35,306 nt of DNA from Acidovorax sp. HMWF029. GTDB lineage: Bacteria > Pseudomonadota > Gammaproteobacteria > Burkholderiales > Burkholderiaceae_C. Each line of letters starts with the position of its first letter. Position 1 is the stretch's first letter. The position numbers were made by a program, and so were the translations under genes. Below are positions 7,228 through 18,340 of this stretch, in pieces. The stretch spans positions 1-35,306 of the forward strand of contig NZ_QAIH01000001.1 of assembly GCF_003060895.1 (NCBI RefSeq), written 5' to 3'. The notes under the pieces were generated by a model, which saw only the letters and a list, made by a program, of their open reading frames with translations, had not been told where the DNA came from and made no database searches.

Positions 7228-7965
7228 ATGATCGCAACCAAAGACTGGCTCAAAGCATCCTGGTACGCCGGCAGGGATATGCTGCGCCCGGTGACGGGCG
7301 GCCCCTCTGCCGGTGAAATCCGCATCAAACAGGAGGTGCCCGTGATGGTTCCTATCCGTGCCCTCGGTCCCTCCTACCGCGAGCGGATCACCCAGCATCT
7401 GCTACAGCTGGAGCCTGCAGACCGCTACCTGCGGTTTGGCTACGCCGCCAACGACGAGCAGATCCGCCGCTATGCCGAGCAACTGGATTTCAACCGTGAC
7501 GAAATCTTCGGCATCTACAACCGCCGCCTCGAACTGATCGCCATGGCCCACCTGGCGTTTTCCGAACACCCCGAGCACAAGCAGTGCGCCGAATTCGGTG
7601 TGTCTGTGCTCAAGCAGGCCAGGGGCCGTGGTTTTGGCGCCCGACTGTTCGAGCGTGCCGTGATGCATGCCCGCAACGAAGGCGTCAACATGGTGTTCAT
7701 CCATGCGCTGTCCGAGAACACGGCCATGCTCAAGATTGCGCGCAACGCGGGTGCCACGGTACGCCGCGATGGCTCCGAGTCCGAGGCCTACCTGCAGATC
7801 CCGCCCGCGAGCCTCGACACCCGCATGGCCGAGATCGTGGAGCAGCAGTTTGCCGAGGTGGACTACCAGCTCAAGAAGCAGGCCAAGCAGTTCTGGGATT
7901 TCCTGGCCAACGTGCAGGAAGTGCGCAGCGGCGTGCAGCACGCGCGCCACCAGTCGGCCGAATAG
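7228..7965 (+). CDS. GNAT-family N-acetyltransferase
   Basis: The C-terminal two-thirds is a GNAT fold. The acetyl-CoA loop is ARGRGFGARL, after the beta strand AEFGVSVLKQ, and it is followed by VFIHALSENTAMLKIARNAGA, the usual beta5/alpha4 region. The substrate is unknown. The frame opens at the ATG at 7228 (245 residues). A second ATG at 7345 has a much better RBS (AGGAGG). I keep the longer form because codons 7228-7344 show the strong G/C third-position bias of the real genes here and encode a plausible segment (DWLKASWYAGRDMLRP). The C-terminal 45 residues are charged and helical. The preceding 257-base gap holds no other gene that I can support. Confidence 0.8.
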   Translation: MIATKDWLKASWYAGRDMLRPVTGGPSAGEIRIKQEVPVMVPIRALGPSYRERITQHLLQLEPADRYLRFGYAANDEQIRRYAEQLDFNRDEIFGIYNRRLELIAMAHLAFSEHPEHKQCAEFGVSVLKQARGRGFGARLFERAVMHARNEGVNMVFIHALSENTAMLKIARNAGATVRRDGSESEAYLQIPPASLDTRMAEIVEQQFAEVDYQLKKQAKQFWDFLANVQEVRSGVQHARHQSAE

Positions 7966-8080
7966 CGCCCGCGCGGCAGAGCGTGCCTTGGCGTGGAGCG
8001 GGGCCGCTGCGGGGCCCTGTCATCACAATCCGCTATCCTAGGGGCTCGATTCACCACCGCACGTCCTGCACTCCACGACA

Positions 8081-8956
8081 GTGTCTGATCCGCATCCCGG
8101 GCGTCCGCCCGAAAAGGAAGACAAACGCACCTTCCTGCAGAAGGTGGCCGAGTTCATCCACCCTGGCCCCGATTCGACGCAAGAGTTGATCGAAACCCTG
8201 GCCGAAGCCGAGGACAACCAGGTCATTGGCGCCGAGTCGCGCGTGATGCTGGAGCGTGTGATCCGCATGGCCGACATGACGGCGGGCGACGTGATGGTGG
8301 CCGCGCCGCGCATGGACCTGGTCAACATCGACTCCCCGTTCGACGATTTGCTGCATCTGGTCATCAACACCGCACACTCGCGGTTCCCGGTGTACCAGGG
8401 CGAGCGCGACAACATCATCGGCATCCTCATGGCCAAGGATCTGCTCAAGCTGCAGCGTGCGCCGGAGCTGAACATCCGCGCGCTGCTGCGCCCGGCGGTG
8501 TTTGTGCCCGAGAGCAAGGGACTGAATGACCTGCTGCGCGAGTTTCGTGGCAACCGCAACCACCTGGCCATCGTGATCGACGAGTTTGGCCGGATGGCCG
8601 GGCTGGTCACCATCGAGGATGTGCTGGAGCAGATCGTGGGCGAGATCGAGGACGAATTTGATATCCCCGAGGACGACGGCGACATCTTCGGCCTGGCTGA
8701 CCGCACCTATCGCGTGAGCGGCGATACCTCGGTCGAGCGCGTCTGCGAAGCCTTTGATGTGCTGGTCCAGAGCAGCGACCACGGTGAGAGCTTTGACACC
8801 ATTGGCGGCCTGATCGCCCACGAAATGGGCCATGTGCCCAAGCGCGGCGAGCAGCTGCAGCTGGGCGGCCTGCAGTTTGTGGTGCTGCACACCAAGGGCG
8901 GCGCCGTGCGCTGGTTCAAGGTGTCCAAGGCTGAAGACGGCAGCGCTGCCGGCTGA
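8081..8956 (+). CDS. corC: CorC/HlyC-family CBS-domain protein (YbeX-like)
   Basis: The 291-residue cytoplasmic protein has a short charged N-terminus, two CBS motifs between about residues 65 and 195 (MTAGDVMVAAPRMD..., then DLLREFRGNRNHLAIVIDEFGRMAGLVTIEDVLEQIVGEIEDE), and a C-terminal CorC_HlyC domain (about 205-285). The family is linked to magnesium/cobalt homeostasis and, as YbeX, to ribosome function. It has no membrane-spanning DUF21 domain, so it is the CorC/YbeX type rather than a CNNM-like transporter. The start is GTG at 8081. Its TGA overlaps the ATG of lnt by one base, the same pairing as ybeX-lnt in Escherichia coli, which supports both calls. Confidence 0.92.
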   Translation: MSDPHPGRPPEKEDKRTFLQKVAEFIHPGPDSTQELIETLAEAEDNQVIGAESRVMLERVIRMADMTAGDVMVAAPRMDLVNIDSPFDDLLHLVINTAHSRFPVYQGERDNIIGILMAKDLLKLQRAPELNIRALLRPAVFVPESKGLNDLLREFRGNRNHLAIVIDEFGRMAGLVTIEDVLEQIVGEIEDEFDIPEDDGDIFGLADRTYRVSGDTSVERVCEAFDVLVQSSDHGESFDTIGGLIAHEMGHVPKRGEQLQLGGLQFVVLHTKGGAVRWFKVSKAEDGSAAG

Positions 8957-10569
8957 TGGCGCGGGCTTCCTTGACGATGCGCTGGCCGGTGCAGGCGCTG
9001 CTGGCGTTGGCTGCAGGTCTGGCGCAGGCGGCGTCGCTGACGTGGCCGGGGAATGGCCAGCCCTTGTGGTGGCTGCAGTTGGCATCTCTGGCCGTGCTGG
9101 CGCACCTGGTGCGGCCGGGGGTGGGGGCGGTGGTGTCCTGGCAACGGGGCGCACTGATCGGCGGTGTGTTTGCCACGGCCTGGCTGTCGGGCACCTTCTG
9201 GTGGCTGTTCATTTCCATGCACACCTATGGCGGCCTGCCTGCGCCGCTGGCGGTGGCGGCGGTGCTGGGGCTGGCTGCGTTTCTGGGCAGCTACTATGCC
9301 GCTGTTTCAGGCCTTTTTTGCCGCCTTGCGCCCGTCCATAAAGCTGGGGCTGCTCTTCTTTTTGGAGCGCTCTGGCTGCTGGCCGAACTGGCGCGGGGCA
9401 TCTGGTGGACGGGCTTTCCCTGGGGCGCGGGGGGCTATGCCCATGTCGATGGGCCGCTGGCGCCCTTGGCGCGGTATGTGGGGGTGTATGGCCTGGGCGC
9501 GGTGGCGGCTGCGCTGGCGATGGGGGTGGTGCAGTTGCGCCCTGCCGACCTGCGCCTGGGGCGCCTGTGGGCGCTGCTGCTGGCCTTGGCTGCTGTGCTG
9601 GCCGGGGCCACGGTGCAGCGCTTCTGCGCGGTCAACCTGTGCCACACGCCCTCGCAACCCCAGCCGCTCGTATTGAGCCTGGAGCTGCTCCAGGGCAACA
9701 TCCCGCAGGACGAGAAATTCCAGCCCGGCAGTGGGGTGCCCGTGGCCCTCCAGTGGTACGCCGCAGCGCTGCGCGATGCCCAGGCCGACCTGGTGGTGGC
9801 GCCCGAAACCGCCATCCCGCTGCTGCCGCAGCAGCTGATTCCAGGGTACCTCGAAGGCATCCAGCAGCGGTACGCACAAGGCCCACAGGCCGCACTGGTG
9901 GGGATTCCACTGGGGGATGAAACGCTGGGCTACACCAACTCGGTGCTCGGTATGGGCCCTGCTGCGCAGGCCACACCCTACCGCTACGACAAGCACCATC
10001 TGGTGCCGTTTGGCGAGTTCATACCGCCGTTCTTCAAGTGGTTCACGACCATGATGAACATCCCGCTGGGCGACTTCAACCGGGGAGCGGTGGGCCAGGC
10101 TTCGTTTGCCTGGAAGGGCCAGCGCATCGCGCCCAACATCTGCTACGAGGATCTGTTTGGCGAAGAGCTGGGCGCGCGTTTCATAGACCCGGCCCAGGCG
10201 CCCACGGTATTCGTCAACTTCAGCAACATCGGCTGGTTTGGCAACTCGGTAGCGATCGACCAGCACCTGCACATCAGCCGCATGCGCGCGCTGGAGTTCG
10301 AGCGTCCCATGGTGCGCGCCACCAACACCGGCGCAACAGCCATCATTGACCACAGGGGCGTGGTCACGCACCAACTGGAGCGCCACACACGGGGTGTGCT
10401 CCGGGGCGAAGTGCAAGGCCGCGGGCTCAGCGCGCAAACCGGCTGGGCGATCACGCCTTATGCGTGGTGGGTGGCCCGCTGGGGGTTGTGGCCGCTGTGG
10501 GCGCTCGTGGGGCTGGCGCTGGCTGCAGCCTTGTTGGCCCGGGGTGTGCGCAGGGTGCGGGGCGGTTGA
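8956..10569 (+). CDS. lnt: Apolipoprotein N-acyltransferase
   Basis: Lnt adds the third acyl chain to the N-terminal cysteine of lipoproteins in the inner membrane, which allows Lol sorting to the outer membrane. The 537-residue protein has several hydrophobic segments in the first ~220 residues, a periplasmic nitrilase-like domain, and a final membrane helix at about 500-530. The catalytic triad fits E284 (VAPETAIP), K346 (YDKHHLVPFGEF) and C396 (NICYEDLFG), with spacing like the E. coli enzyme. The start overlaps the corC stop (TGATG), so translation is probably coupled. Confidence 0.96.
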   Translation: MARASLTMRWPVQALLALAAGLAQAASLTWPGNGQPLWWLQLASLAVLAHLVRPGVGAVVSWQRGALIGGVFATAWLSGTFWWLFISMHTYGGLPAPLAVAAVLGLAAFLGSYYAAVSGLFCRLAPVHKAGAALLFGALWLLAELARGIWWTGFPWGAGGYAHVDGPLAPLARYVGVYGLGAVAAALAMGVVQLRPADLRLGRLWALLLALAAVLAGATVQRFCAVNLCHTPSQPQPLVLSLELLQGNIPQDEKFQPGSGVPVALQWYAAALRDAQADLVVAPETAIPLLPQQLIPGYLEGIQQRYAQGPQAALVGIPLGDETLGYTNSVLGMGPAAQATPYRYDKHHLVPFGEFIPPFFKWFTTMMNIPLGDFNRGAVGQASFAWKGQRIAPNICYEDLFGEELGARFIDPAQAPTVFVNFSNIGWFGNSVAIDQHLHISRMRALEFERPMVRATNTGATAIIDHRGVVTHQLERHTRGVLRGEVQGRGLSAQTGWAITPYAWWVARWGLWPLWALVGLALAAALLARGVRRVRGG

Positions 10570-10616
10570 TCCAGGTCAGCCGCCAGCCGGGCCACGCGGT
10601 GCTGGACAATCCGTTC

Positions 10617-10667
10617 TTTAGAGGCGCCTCCCTATGCCTTGATAATAGAGCCCCGCAAGCGGGGGCT
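10617..10667 (+). promoter_or_regulatory. Possible fabAB promoter and leader hairpin
   Basis: TTTAGA (10617-10622) and GATAAT (10641-10646), 18 bases apart, form a plausible sigma-70 promoter. Immediately after it, agccccgcaagcgggggct (10649-10667) forms a short GC-rich hairpin with no T-run, so it would sit at the very 5' end of the fabA mRNA. The -35 match is only moderate. Confidence 0.35.
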
Positions 10668-10728
10668 TGATTTGCGGACAACGATGATTTGAGGCGGGGG
10701 AACCCGCCGTTCTGGAGCACGACTGAAA

Positions 10729-11250
10729 ATGGCAGATTCCTTTTCCTACGAACAACTGATCGCCTCGGGCGAGGGCCGGCTGTTCGGCGCTGACAGCGGG
10801 CGCCTGCCGCTGCCACCCATGCTGATGTTTGATCGCATCACGCACATCGACAGCGATGGGGGCGCGCACGGTTTGGGAAAGATCCGCGCGGAACTGGACG
10901 TCAAGCCCGACCTGTGGTTTTTCGCCTGCCACTTTCAGGGTGACCCCGTCATGCCTGGTTGCCTGGGGCTCGATGCCATGTGGCAACTCATCGGTTTTTA
11001 CCTGACCTGGCTTCAACTGCCCGGCCGTGGCCGTGCCTTGGGCGCGGGTGAAGTCAAGTTCACCGGTGAAGTGGGCCCGGACGTGAAACTGGTCACCTAC
11101 GAAATCGACATCAAGCGCGTGATCAAGCGCAAGCTGGTGATGGCCATTGGCGATGCCCGCTTGCTGGCCGATGGCAAGGAAATTTACGTCGCCAACGACC
11201 TGCGAGTGGGTTTGTTCAAGCGCGAGGGCGACGACAAGGACGCAGCATGA
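10729..11250 (+). CDS. fabA: 3-Hydroxydecanoyl-[acyl-carrier-protein] dehydratase/isomerase
   Basis: FabA dehydrates 3-hydroxydecanoyl-ACP and isomerises trans-2- to cis-3-decenoyl-ACP, the branch point to unsaturated fatty acids. The 173-residue hot-dog protein has the catalytic His68 and Asp82 in [17 protein letters not shown]. FabZ proteins are shorter and lack this exact signature, and the adjacent fabB settles the call. The ATG at 10729 has only a weak, distant GGAG. The TGA overlaps the fabB ATG by four bases (ATGA). Confidence 0.96.
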   Translation: MADSFSYEQLIASGEGRLFGADSGRLPLPPMLMFDRITHIDSDGGAHGLGKIRAELDVKPDLWFFACHFQGDPVMPGCLGLDAMWQLIGFYLTWLQLPGRGRALGAGEVKFTGEVGPDVKLVTYEIDIKRVIKRKLVMAIGDARLLADGKEIYVANDLRVGLFKREGDDKDAA

Positions 11251-12473
11251 CGACCAAGAAGCGCGTAGTCATCACTGGTGCGGGCATCGTCTCGTGCATT
11301 GGCAACGACCTGACCACCGTAGAGGCCTCGCTGCGTGCGGGCACCAGCGGCATCAAGGCCGTGGAAAAATTCAAGGAACTGGGCTTGCGCAGCCAGGTGG
11401 GCGGTGCGCCCGAGATCGACATCGAGGCGCGCATCGACCGCAAGCAGCTGCGCTTCATGGGCGATGCTGCTGCCTATGCGCAGATCGCCCTGGAAGACGC
11501 GATCAAACAGGCAGGCCTCGCGCCCGAACAGGTCAGCCATCCACGCACTGGCCTCATCATGGGCTCGGGCGGCGGCTCGCCTGCCAACCAGATCGAGGCG
11601 GCCGACACGCTGCGTGAAAAGGGTATCCGCCGCGTGGGGCCCTACCAGGTCACACGCTGCATGAGCTCCACCGTGTCTGCCTGCCTTGCCACCAATTTCA
11701 AGGTCAAGGGCATCAACTACTCCATCACTTCGGCCTGCTCCACATCAGCGCACTGCATTGGCGCGGCCGCCCAGCAGATCGCCTGGGGCGTGCAGGACGT
11801 GATGTTCGCCGGTGGTGGCGAAGAGTTGTCGTGGGGCATGTCGCTGCTGTTTGACGGCATGGGTGCCATGTCCAGCAAGTACAACGAAACGCCCGAGAAA
11901 GCCTCGCGCGCCTACGATGCGAACCGCGATGGTTTTGTGATTGCAGGCGGCGGTGGCGCAGTGGTGCTGGAGAGCCTGGAGCATGCCCTGGCCCGTGGCG
12001 CCAACATCCTGGCCGAAGTGGTAGGCTTTGGTGCCACCAGCGATGGTGAAGACATGGTGGCCCCCTCGGGCGACGGTGCCATTGCCTGCATGCAGCAAGC
12101 CATGGAAGGGCTCGATGCCCCCATCGACTACATCAACACCCACGGCACCTCCACGCCCGTGGGTGACATGCAGGAAGTGCGCGCCATGAAGGCGCTTTTC
12201 GGCGACAAGGTACCCCCGTTCTCGTCCACCAAGTCGCTCACCGGCCACTCGCTGGGCGCCACGGGCGTGCAAGAGGCGATCTACTGCATGATCATGCTGA
12301 ACAAGGGCTTCATCGCAGGTTCCGCCAATGTGGAAACGCCTGACCCCGCGCTGGGCTCCATGCCACTGGTCACGGCCACCCGTGACGCTGAGCTGACCAC
12401 GGTGCTGTCCAACAGCTTTGGTTTTGGCGGCACCAACGCCAGCCTGGTGCTGCGCCGCTGGACGGGTGCCTGA
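11247..12473 (+). CDS. fabB: 3-Oxoacyl-[acyl-carrier-protein] synthase I
   Basis: This is the condensing enzyme that elongates the cis-3-decenoyl-ACP made by FabA. The 408-residue thiolase-fold protein has C164 ([10 protein letters not shown]), H299 ([11 protein letters not shown]) and H334 ([10 protein letters not shown]), the Cys-His-His triad of KAS I/II. The length and coupling to fabA favour FabB over FabF. Its start codon overlaps the fabA stop. A strong terminator follows at 12500-12538. Confidence 0.96.
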   Translation: MTTKKRVVITGAGIVSCIGNDLTTVEASLRAGTSGIKAVEKFKELGLRSQVGGAPEIDIEARIDRKQLRFMGDAAAYAQIALEDAIKQAGLAPEQVSHPRTGLIMGSGGGSPANQIEAADTLREKGIRRVGPYQVTRCMSSTVSACLATNFKVKGINYSITSACSTSAHCIGAAAQQIAWGVQDVMFAGGGEELSWGMSLLFDGMGAMSSKYNETPEKASRAYDANRDGFVIAGGGGAVVLESLEHALARGANILAEVVGFGATSDGEDMVAPSGDGAIACMQQAMEGLDAPIDYINTHGTSTPVGDMQEVRAMKALFGDKVPPFSSTKSLTGHSLGATGVQEAIYCMIMLNKGFIAGSANVETPDPALGSMPLVTATRDAELTTVLSNSFGFGGTNASLVLRRWTGA

Positions 12474-12499
12474 CGCGGTAGGCGCTGCCGATTTGCACC

Positions 12500-12538
12500 A
12501 ACCCGCACCCGCGTTCGTTCGCGGCGGCGGGTTTTTTT
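12500..12538 (+). terminator. Rho-independent terminator after fabB
   Basis: aacccgc (12500-12506) pairs with gcgggtt, an inner ccgcg pairs with cgcgg around a ttcgtt loop, and a run of seven T follows at 12532-12538. It lies between fabB and the convergent LysR-type gene. Confidence 0.85.
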
Positions 12539-12553
12539 GCGCCTCCTTGGGGG

Positions 12554-13462
12554 TTACTTGCGTGGCCTGGGCGACAGCGCCTCATGCAGCAGCGCAGGCA
12601 ACATGGCCAGCATGCGCGTGGCCTGCAGGCCCGGCGGGTGGTTGACCGCGTGATAGCTGTAAAGCGACATGGGCGGCAAGTCGGGCAGTTCTACGGCGAC
12701 CACGTGCGCCGGGTCCAGGCGGATGGCCGTGAGGAAGTCCACCACTGTCCAGCCCATGCCCAGCCGCACCAACTCCAGCGCCAGGCGCGAGGTTTGCACC
12801 TGGATGCCTGGCCCGCCTGGCGTACCTAAGCGGTCGGCTGTGTGGTCGATGGACTGGCGCATCGGGTCGTCGCCCACCAATCGGATGGCGGGCACCTGCG
12901 CCAGGCGTGCGGCGGTGCTGGAGGCACGCGGGGCGCGATCCCACACGGCGCGGGCCACGGCCAGCGATAGGCGACCGCTTACCAACAGCTCGCTGTGCAC
13001 CTGCGGGTGCGGATGTTCAAAAAAACCCAGCCCAAAATCCACGCTGCGCGTGAGCAGTGCCTGTGTCATCTGGTCTTGGTGGATGGTGCGCACCTCTACC
13101 CCCACATGCGGGTGTTTTTGCGCATGGCGGTGGAGCAGTGTGGGCAGAAACTCGTGGGTGATGGATGGAATGGCTGCCAGTCGCACATCGCCCAGCTCGG
13201 TGGTTGCCAGGTTGCGCGCCGTGCGCTGCAGCGCGTCCAGTTGGCGGTGGATGCTGCCCGATTCCACCGCCAGCACCTGCGCTTCGGGCGTGGGCGTGAG
13301 GCCCGCCGGTGTGCGGTTGAACAGCCGGTAGCCCAGTTGCAGCTCGGTGTGGGCCACTGCTTTGCTCACTGCCGATGGCGTGATGCACAGCAGGCGGCCC
13401 GCAGCGCTCATGCTGCCGGTCTGCAAAACGGCCTGGAACACTTCGAGCTGACGCAGGTTCAT
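12554..13462 (-). CDS. LysR-family transcriptional regulator
   Basis: The 302-residue protein has an N-terminal winged helix-turn-helix (MNLRQLEVFQAVLQTGSMSA, then LCITPSAVSKAVAHTELQLG) and a two-lobe periplasmic-binding-like effector domain from about residue 90. I start at the ATG at 13462, where the family's conserved MNLRQLEVF begins; the ATG at 13522 adds twenty residues and lies in the divergent promoter. No clear RBS precedes it. It is divergent from the asparaginase gene, with 191 bases between starts, so it probably controls that gene and itself. The effector may be an amino acid (inference). Its TAA stop is followed by CCCCC, as at two other genes here. Confidence 0.92.
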   Translation of the reverse strand: MNLRQLEVFQAVLQTGSMSAAGRLLCITPSAVSKAVAHTELQLGYRLFNRTPAGLTPTPEAQVLAVESGSIHRQLDALQRTARNLATTELGDVRLAAIPSITHEFLPTLLHRHAQKHPHVGVEVRTIHQDQMTQALLTRSVDFGLGFFEHPHPQVHSELLVSGRLSLAVARAVWDRAPRASSTAARLAQVPAIRLVGDDPMRQSIDHTADRLGTPGGPGIQVQTSRLALELVRLGMGWTVVDFLTAIRLDPAHVVAVELPDLPPMSLYSYHAVNHPPGLQATRMLAMLPALLHEALSPRPRK

Positions 13463-13517
13463 GGATAAACGGGAAAAACAGCGAAGAAGGGGGGGTGAAT
13501 TCAATTCACAGGGGGAG

Positions 13518-13536
13518 GCCAATTATTCCACTTGGC
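13518..13536. promoter_or_regulatory. Candidate LysR-type binding site
   Basis: GCCAA, nine bases, TTGGC forms a perfect interrupted dyad about 55 bases from the LysR start and about 118 bases from the asparaginase start. The form and position suit an LTTR recognition site that also autoregulates. Confidence 0.35.
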
Positions 13537-13623
13537 TATGTGCTGATTTCTCATAGGATGCCGCACCGCCCGACACCCGCGCACCGGGGCCGGACGGCAG
13601 CAGGGCGCCGCACCACCCCGTAG

Positions 13624-14742
<1,119 letters not shown>

Positions 14743-15223
14743 AGCTCCCCCTGAGCGGCTTCGCCGCTTCCCCCTCTCTCGTCTCGCTGCGCGAGTCGGG
14801 AAGGGGACGCCCCCAGCGCGGCGGGGCGGCCCTTGCGCGGGGGCGCTGGCCAAGCGCTGCGCCCTTTGGTTGTGCAGCGGCCAGTGCAGTGGATAGTTGA
14901 TTTGACTTGGCGCACAACACGTGCGCCGACAGGCTACCCGCAAAGGTGGTCACTGGTACGCACCGGCTAATAGCCTGCGTGACTGGTTGGGAAGGCTGGG
15001 GCTCCAAAAGGGCACCGGCCTTTTTTCATGGGCGCGGGTCGATGTTGCTGGCGCTGTCGCAGCACGTGCGGCTGCGCGCCGTAAAATCACGGGTTTGCGC
15101 GCGCGAGGCCCGTCCTTGCTACCTTTTTTGGTGGCTGGTGCCGGGGCTGGCATACGCACCGCCTTTTCTTCTTTCCCCTTATTTGCCCGGCCCTGGTTTG
15201 CCAGTGCCTCAGCCACACACGCC
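14743..15223. other. 481-base intergenic region: stop-adjacent repeat, terminator and glyQ leader
   Basis: I support no gene here. The first ~115 bases are a GC-rich repeat starting at the asparaginase stop (ctccccctgagcgg, cttcgccgcttccccc, then gcgcggcggggcggccc), a type that I remember as common after genes in Comamonadaceae. A terminator-like hairpin lies at 14992-15026. The rest leads into glyQ. taaaat near 15083 could be a -10 box, but no good -35 is seen. Confidence 0.6.
14992..15026 (+). terminator. Rho-independent terminator between ansB and glyQ
   Basis: aaggctgg (14992-14999) pairs with ccggcctt (15015-15022) including one G-U pair, followed by a T-run to 15026. It would end transcripts from the asparaginase gene before glyQ. 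The loop is 15 bases, rather large. Confidence 0.6.
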
Positions 15224-16129
<906 letters not shown>

Positions 16130-16149
16130 ACGAGCGAAAGAACAAGAAC

Positions 16150-18291
16150 ATGACGACCCAAAACCTCCTTGTTGAACTGTTTGTCGAAGAACTGCCCCCC
16201 AAGGCGCTGCAGAAGCTGGGCGATGCTTTTGCCACCGTGCTGGGCGACCAGCTCAAGGCCCAGGGGCTGGCCAGCGCCGCCTCGGTGGTCACGCCTTTTG
16301 CCTCGCCCCGCCGCCTAGCCGCGCATGTGACTGCCGTGGCCGACAAGGCCGCTGACAAGGCCGTGCAGCAAAAGCTGATGCCTGTGACCGTGGGCTTGGA
16401 CAAAGATGGCAACGCTACGCCCGCGCTGCTCAAAAAGCTGCAGGCGCTGGGCGCCGATGTGTCCAACCCAGCAGCCGCTGTGGCCGCCTTGAAGCGCGCG
16501 CAGGACGGCAAGGCCGAAGCCCTGTTCTACGACAGCGTGGTGCCCGGTGCCACGTTGCAGGCAGGCCTGCAAAAGGCGCTGGATGAAGCCATTGCCAAGC
16601 TGCCCATCCCTAAGGTCATGAGCTACCAGCTCGAAACCGATTGCGAGCTGCCCGGCTGGACCAGCGTGAACTTTGTGCGCCCCGCGCACGGCCTGGTGGC
16701 GCTGCATGGCAGCACCGTGGTGCCCGTCAAGGCGCTGGGCCTCACGGCTGGCAACAGCACCACTGGCCACCGCTTTGAAGCCGCCGTGTCGCCCGTGGTG
16801 TTGGCAGATGCCGATAGCTACGCCGCCACGCTGCAAAAAGACGGTGCGGTGATTGCCTCGTTTGTCGAGCGCAAGGCCGAGATCGCGCGCCAACTGGCCG
16901 CTGCCGCCGCCAAGGTGGGCAACGGTGCCCGCCCCATCGAAGACGAAGCCCTGCTGGACGAAGTGACCGCGCTGGTCGAGCGCCCCAACGTGGTCATCTG
17001 CCAGTTTGAAGAGCAGTTCCTGGGCGTACCGCAAGAGTGCCTCATCCTCACGATGAAGGCCAACCAGAAGTACTTCCCGCTGCTGGACGCCGCAGGCAAG
17101 CTGACCAACAAGTTCCTGGTGGTGAGCAACATCAGCCCCGAAGACACGAGCTTTGTGACCGGCGGCAACGAGCGCGTGGTGCGCCCGCGCCTGGCCGATG
17201 CCAAGTTCTTCTTTGACCAGGACCGCAAGAAGACCCTGGCCTCGCGTGTTGAAGGCCTGGGCAAAGTGGTCTATCACAACAAGCTGGGCACGCAGGGTGA
17301 ACGCGTGGAGCGCGTGCGCGCCATCGCCAAGGCCATTGCCACACAACTCGGCGACGCCGCTTTGGTGGCCGATGCCGACCAAGCCGCTTTGCTGGCCAAG
17401 ACCGACCTTGTGACCGACATGGTGGGCGAGTTCCCGGAGCTGCAAGGCATCATGGGCGGCTACTACGCGCTCAACGACGGCCTGGGCGAGACCGTGGCGC
17501 ACGCCATCGAAGATCACTACAAGCCGCGCTTTGCGGGCGACACGCTGCCGCGCAACACCGCTGGCGTGGTGGTGGCTCTGGCCGACAAGCTCGAAACCCT
17601 GGTCGGCATGTTCGGCATTGGCAACCTGCCGACGGGCGACCGTGACCCATTTGCGCTGCGCCGCCATGCGCTGGGCGTGATCCGCATGCTGGTTGAGAAA
17701 GACCTGCCGCTGGATCTGGGTGCGCTGCTGGCTGGTGCTGTGCCTGCCTTTGGCGACAAGATCACCGATGCTTCGGCTGCGCTGGCTGACTTCATCTACG
17801 ACCGCCTCGCCGGCAGCCTGCGCGAACAAGGCTACAGCGCCCAGGAAGTGGATGCCGTGCTGGCCCTGCGCCCGCAGCGCCTGGCCCTGGTTGAGAAGCA
17901 ATTGGCAGCAGTCCGCGCCTTCGCCGCCTTGCCCGAAAGCCCCGCCCTGGCCGCAGCCAACAAGCGCGTGGGCAATATCCTGAAAAAAGCCGAGGTTGAA
18001 GGCCCGGTGGACGCCCATGTGAACCCCGCACTGCTGCAAGAGCAGGCCGAGAAAGACCTGTTCGCCGCCCTGCAGCGCTTCGTGCCCGAGGCCAACGCCC
18101 AGTTCGACGCGGGCGACTACACCGCCAGCCTGCAGACCCTGGCCGTGCTGCGCGCCCCGGTGGATGCGTTCTTTGACGATGTGATGGTCAACGCCGAGCA
18201 GTTGGATGTGCGCATGAACCGCCTGGGCCTGCTCAAGATGCTGCACAACGCGATGAACCGCGTGGCCGACCTCTCGCGTCTGGCGGTGTGA
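16150..18291 (+). CDS. glyS: Glycyl-tRNA synthetase beta subunit
   Basis: The beta subunit binds tRNA-Gly and completes the heterotetramer. At 713 residues it has the family's usual length, begins TTQNLLVELFVEELPPKALQKLG, and contains PRRLAAHV, TDLVTDMVGEFPELQGIMGGYYA and GDRDPFALRR. I use the ATG at 16150. A GTG at 16126 that overlaps the glyQ stop is possible but adds only a charged stretch (NERKNKN). Confidence 0.97.
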   Translation: MTTQNLLVELFVEELPPKALQKLGDAFATVLGDQLKAQGLASAASVVTPFASPRRLAAHVTAVADKAADKAVQQKLMPVTVGLDKDGNATPALLKKLQALGADVSNPAAAVAALKRAQDGKAEALFYDSVVPGATLQAGLQKALDEAIAKLPIPKVMSYQLETDCELPGWTSVNFVRPAHGLVALHGSTVVPVKALGLTAGNSTTGHRFEAAVSPVVLADADSYAATLQKDGAVIASFVERKAEIARQLAAAAAKVGNGARPIEDEALLDEVTALVERPNVVICQFEEQFLGVPQECLILTMKANQKYFPLLDAAGKLTNKFLVVSNISPEDTSFVTGGNERVVRPRLADAKFFFDQDRKKTLASRVEGLGKVVYHNKLGTQGERVERVRAIAKAIATQLGDAALVADADQAALLAKTDLVTDMVGEFPELQGIMGGYYALNDGLGETVAHAIEDHYKPRFAGDTLPRNTAGVVVALADKLETLVGMFGIGNLPTGDRDPFALRRHALGVIRMLVEKDLPLDLGALLAGAVPAFGDKITDASAALADFIYDRLAGSLREQGYSAQEVDAVLALRPQRLALVEKQLAAVRAFAALPESPALAAANKRVGNILKKAEVEGPVDAHVNPALLQEQAEKDLFAALQRFVPEANAQFDAGDYTASLQTLAVLRAPVDAFFDDVMVNAEQLDVRMNRLGLLKMLHNAMNRVADLSRLAV

Positions 18292-18340
18292 CCTCGGGAC
18301 TGATAGGCTGGCGGTCTGTTTCCACAAGGCACCCCCTCCT

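Noticed and set aside
14921-15223. N-terminal extension of glyQ
   Set aside because: The extra ~100 residues are unlike any GlyQ and cross a terminator hairpin; the family start MLTFQQ is at 15224.
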